Of a stretch of DNA of 6,534 nucleotides, positions 6,189 through 6,534 are shown piece by piece. The notes beneath the pieces were generated by a model. It was not told the origin of the DNA. It saw only the letters and a program-made list of their open reading frames with translations, and searched no databases. Source of the stretch: Candidatus Kariarchaeota archaeon (lineage in GTDB: Archaea; Asgardarchaeota; Heimdallarchaeia; Heimdallarchaeales; Kariarchaeaceae); the NCBI GenBank assembly GCA_016839545.1, contig JAEOUB010000401.1, forward strand, positions 1 through 6,534, given 5' to 3'. Each line of letters starts with the position of its first letter. The stretch's first letter is position 1. The position numbers and the translations under genes were made by a program.

Positions 6189-6534
6189 TTAGCCAGAGAC
6201 AGACTTGCCGACGTTTCCACCTTCATATTGTATGATCCCACCTTCAAGTACTTTTAGAGATAGGATGGCACATTTTAGACGGACTGGTGAGAGATCAATG
6301 CCGAGCATTTCTCGAATGTCATCATTGGTTAACTCTTTTGCTTCTTCGATAGTCATTTCCTCGAGAAGCTCTGTTAGCAATGATGCTGAGGCCATGGAAA
6401 TCGCACAGCCTTTTCCGTGAAATCCAATTTCTTTGATATTTTTCTCTTCATCGAGATTGATTGTGATCCGGATCTCATCACCACAGACAGGATTTGCATC
6501 TCCATAGTCAATATCTGCATTTTCTATGGTAATG
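6189..6534 (-). CDS. IscU/SufU-type Fe-S cluster scaffold protein (5' partial)
   Basis: A scaffold of the NifU N-terminal family, on which Fe-S clusters are built from sulfur supplied by a cysteine desulfurase. The visible C-terminal 114 residues run from the window edge to the TAA at 6189; about 15-35 N-terminal residues are missing. Frame evidence reaches well past the internal ATG at 6395: NPVCGDEI (first Cys with its Asp), GFHGKGCAISMASAS (second Cys) and SPVRLKCAILSLKVL (third Cys) are the three cluster-ligand motifs. The spacings are 25 and 44 residues between cysteines, close to IscU (25 and 42 in E. coli) and without the roughly 20-residue insertion of Bacillus-type SufU. However, the residue before the third Cys is Lys, as in SufU, rather than the His of IscU. 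It lies 70 nt upstream of sufC on the same strand, fitting a shared Fe-S role. Confidence 0.93.
   Translation of the reverse strand, partial: ITIENADIDYGDANPVCGDEIRITINLDEEKNIKEIGFHGKGCAISMASASLLTELLEEMTIEEAKELTNDDIREMLGIDLSPVRLKCAILSLKVLEGGIIQYEGGNVGKSVSG

Noticed and set aside
6393..6395. Internal ATG as the start of the scaffold gene
   Set aside because: Starting there would remove two of the three cluster-binding cysteines, which are encoded in the same open frame up to the window edge.
6205..6420. Plus-strand reading frame of 71 codons opposite the scaffold gene
   Set aside because: The opposite strand encodes conserved cysteine motifs of the IscU/SufU family.

Overview
The window looks archaeal, most likely from an Asgard archaeon (a Thorarchaeia-like lineage is my guess, not proven). 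The reasons are a stand-alone RING-type zinc-finger gene, TATA-like boxes about 26 nt upstream of two start codons that have no Shine-Dalgarno (SD) site, strong SD sites before the genes inside the operon, and a Cache-HAMP protein with no output domain. Base composition is moderately AT-rich throughout and I saw no mobile element, CRISPR array or RNA gene.

Plus strand, 1-4890: one tight operon whose promoter lies upstream of the window. (1) A TPR-repeat + VWA-domain protein with an intact metal-binding MIDAS site, cut at its 5' end by the window. (2) A double-Cache extracellular sensor with two membrane helices and a HAMP domain, ending without a kinase or chemotaxis module. (3) A full-length PLP-dependent biosynthetic arginine decarboxylase of the SpeA family (agmatine synthesis, the entry to polyamines). 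(4) A 93-residue RING-type protein whose ATG overlaps the speA stop codon. The gaps are 11 nt, 11 nt and a 4-nt overlap, each with an SD site, so the four proteins are probably co-translated. A receptor-like protein, a protein-interaction/MIDAS protein, a polyamine enzyme and a putative ubiquitin-ligase-type zinc finger in one transcript is an unusual combination.

Minus strand, 6534-4892: a partial IscU/SufU-type iron-sulfur scaffold (5' end outside the window), then sufC (ATPase of the SUF Fe-S assembly complex) with its own promoter, then a 144-nt AT-rich spacer with another promoter, then a 113-residue protein of unknown function with a possible winged-helix character. That gene runs head-on into the RING gene with only one base between the two stop codons. 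sufB is not next to sufC on the downstream side, where it is usually found in archaea.

The most interesting points are the RING finger with His in the sixth ligand position and its coupling to speA, the altered C-terminal active-site-region motif in SpeA, the VWA/Cache gene pair that resembles a split version of the animal calcium-channel alpha2-delta architecture, and the sharp split between leaderless and SD-led genes.
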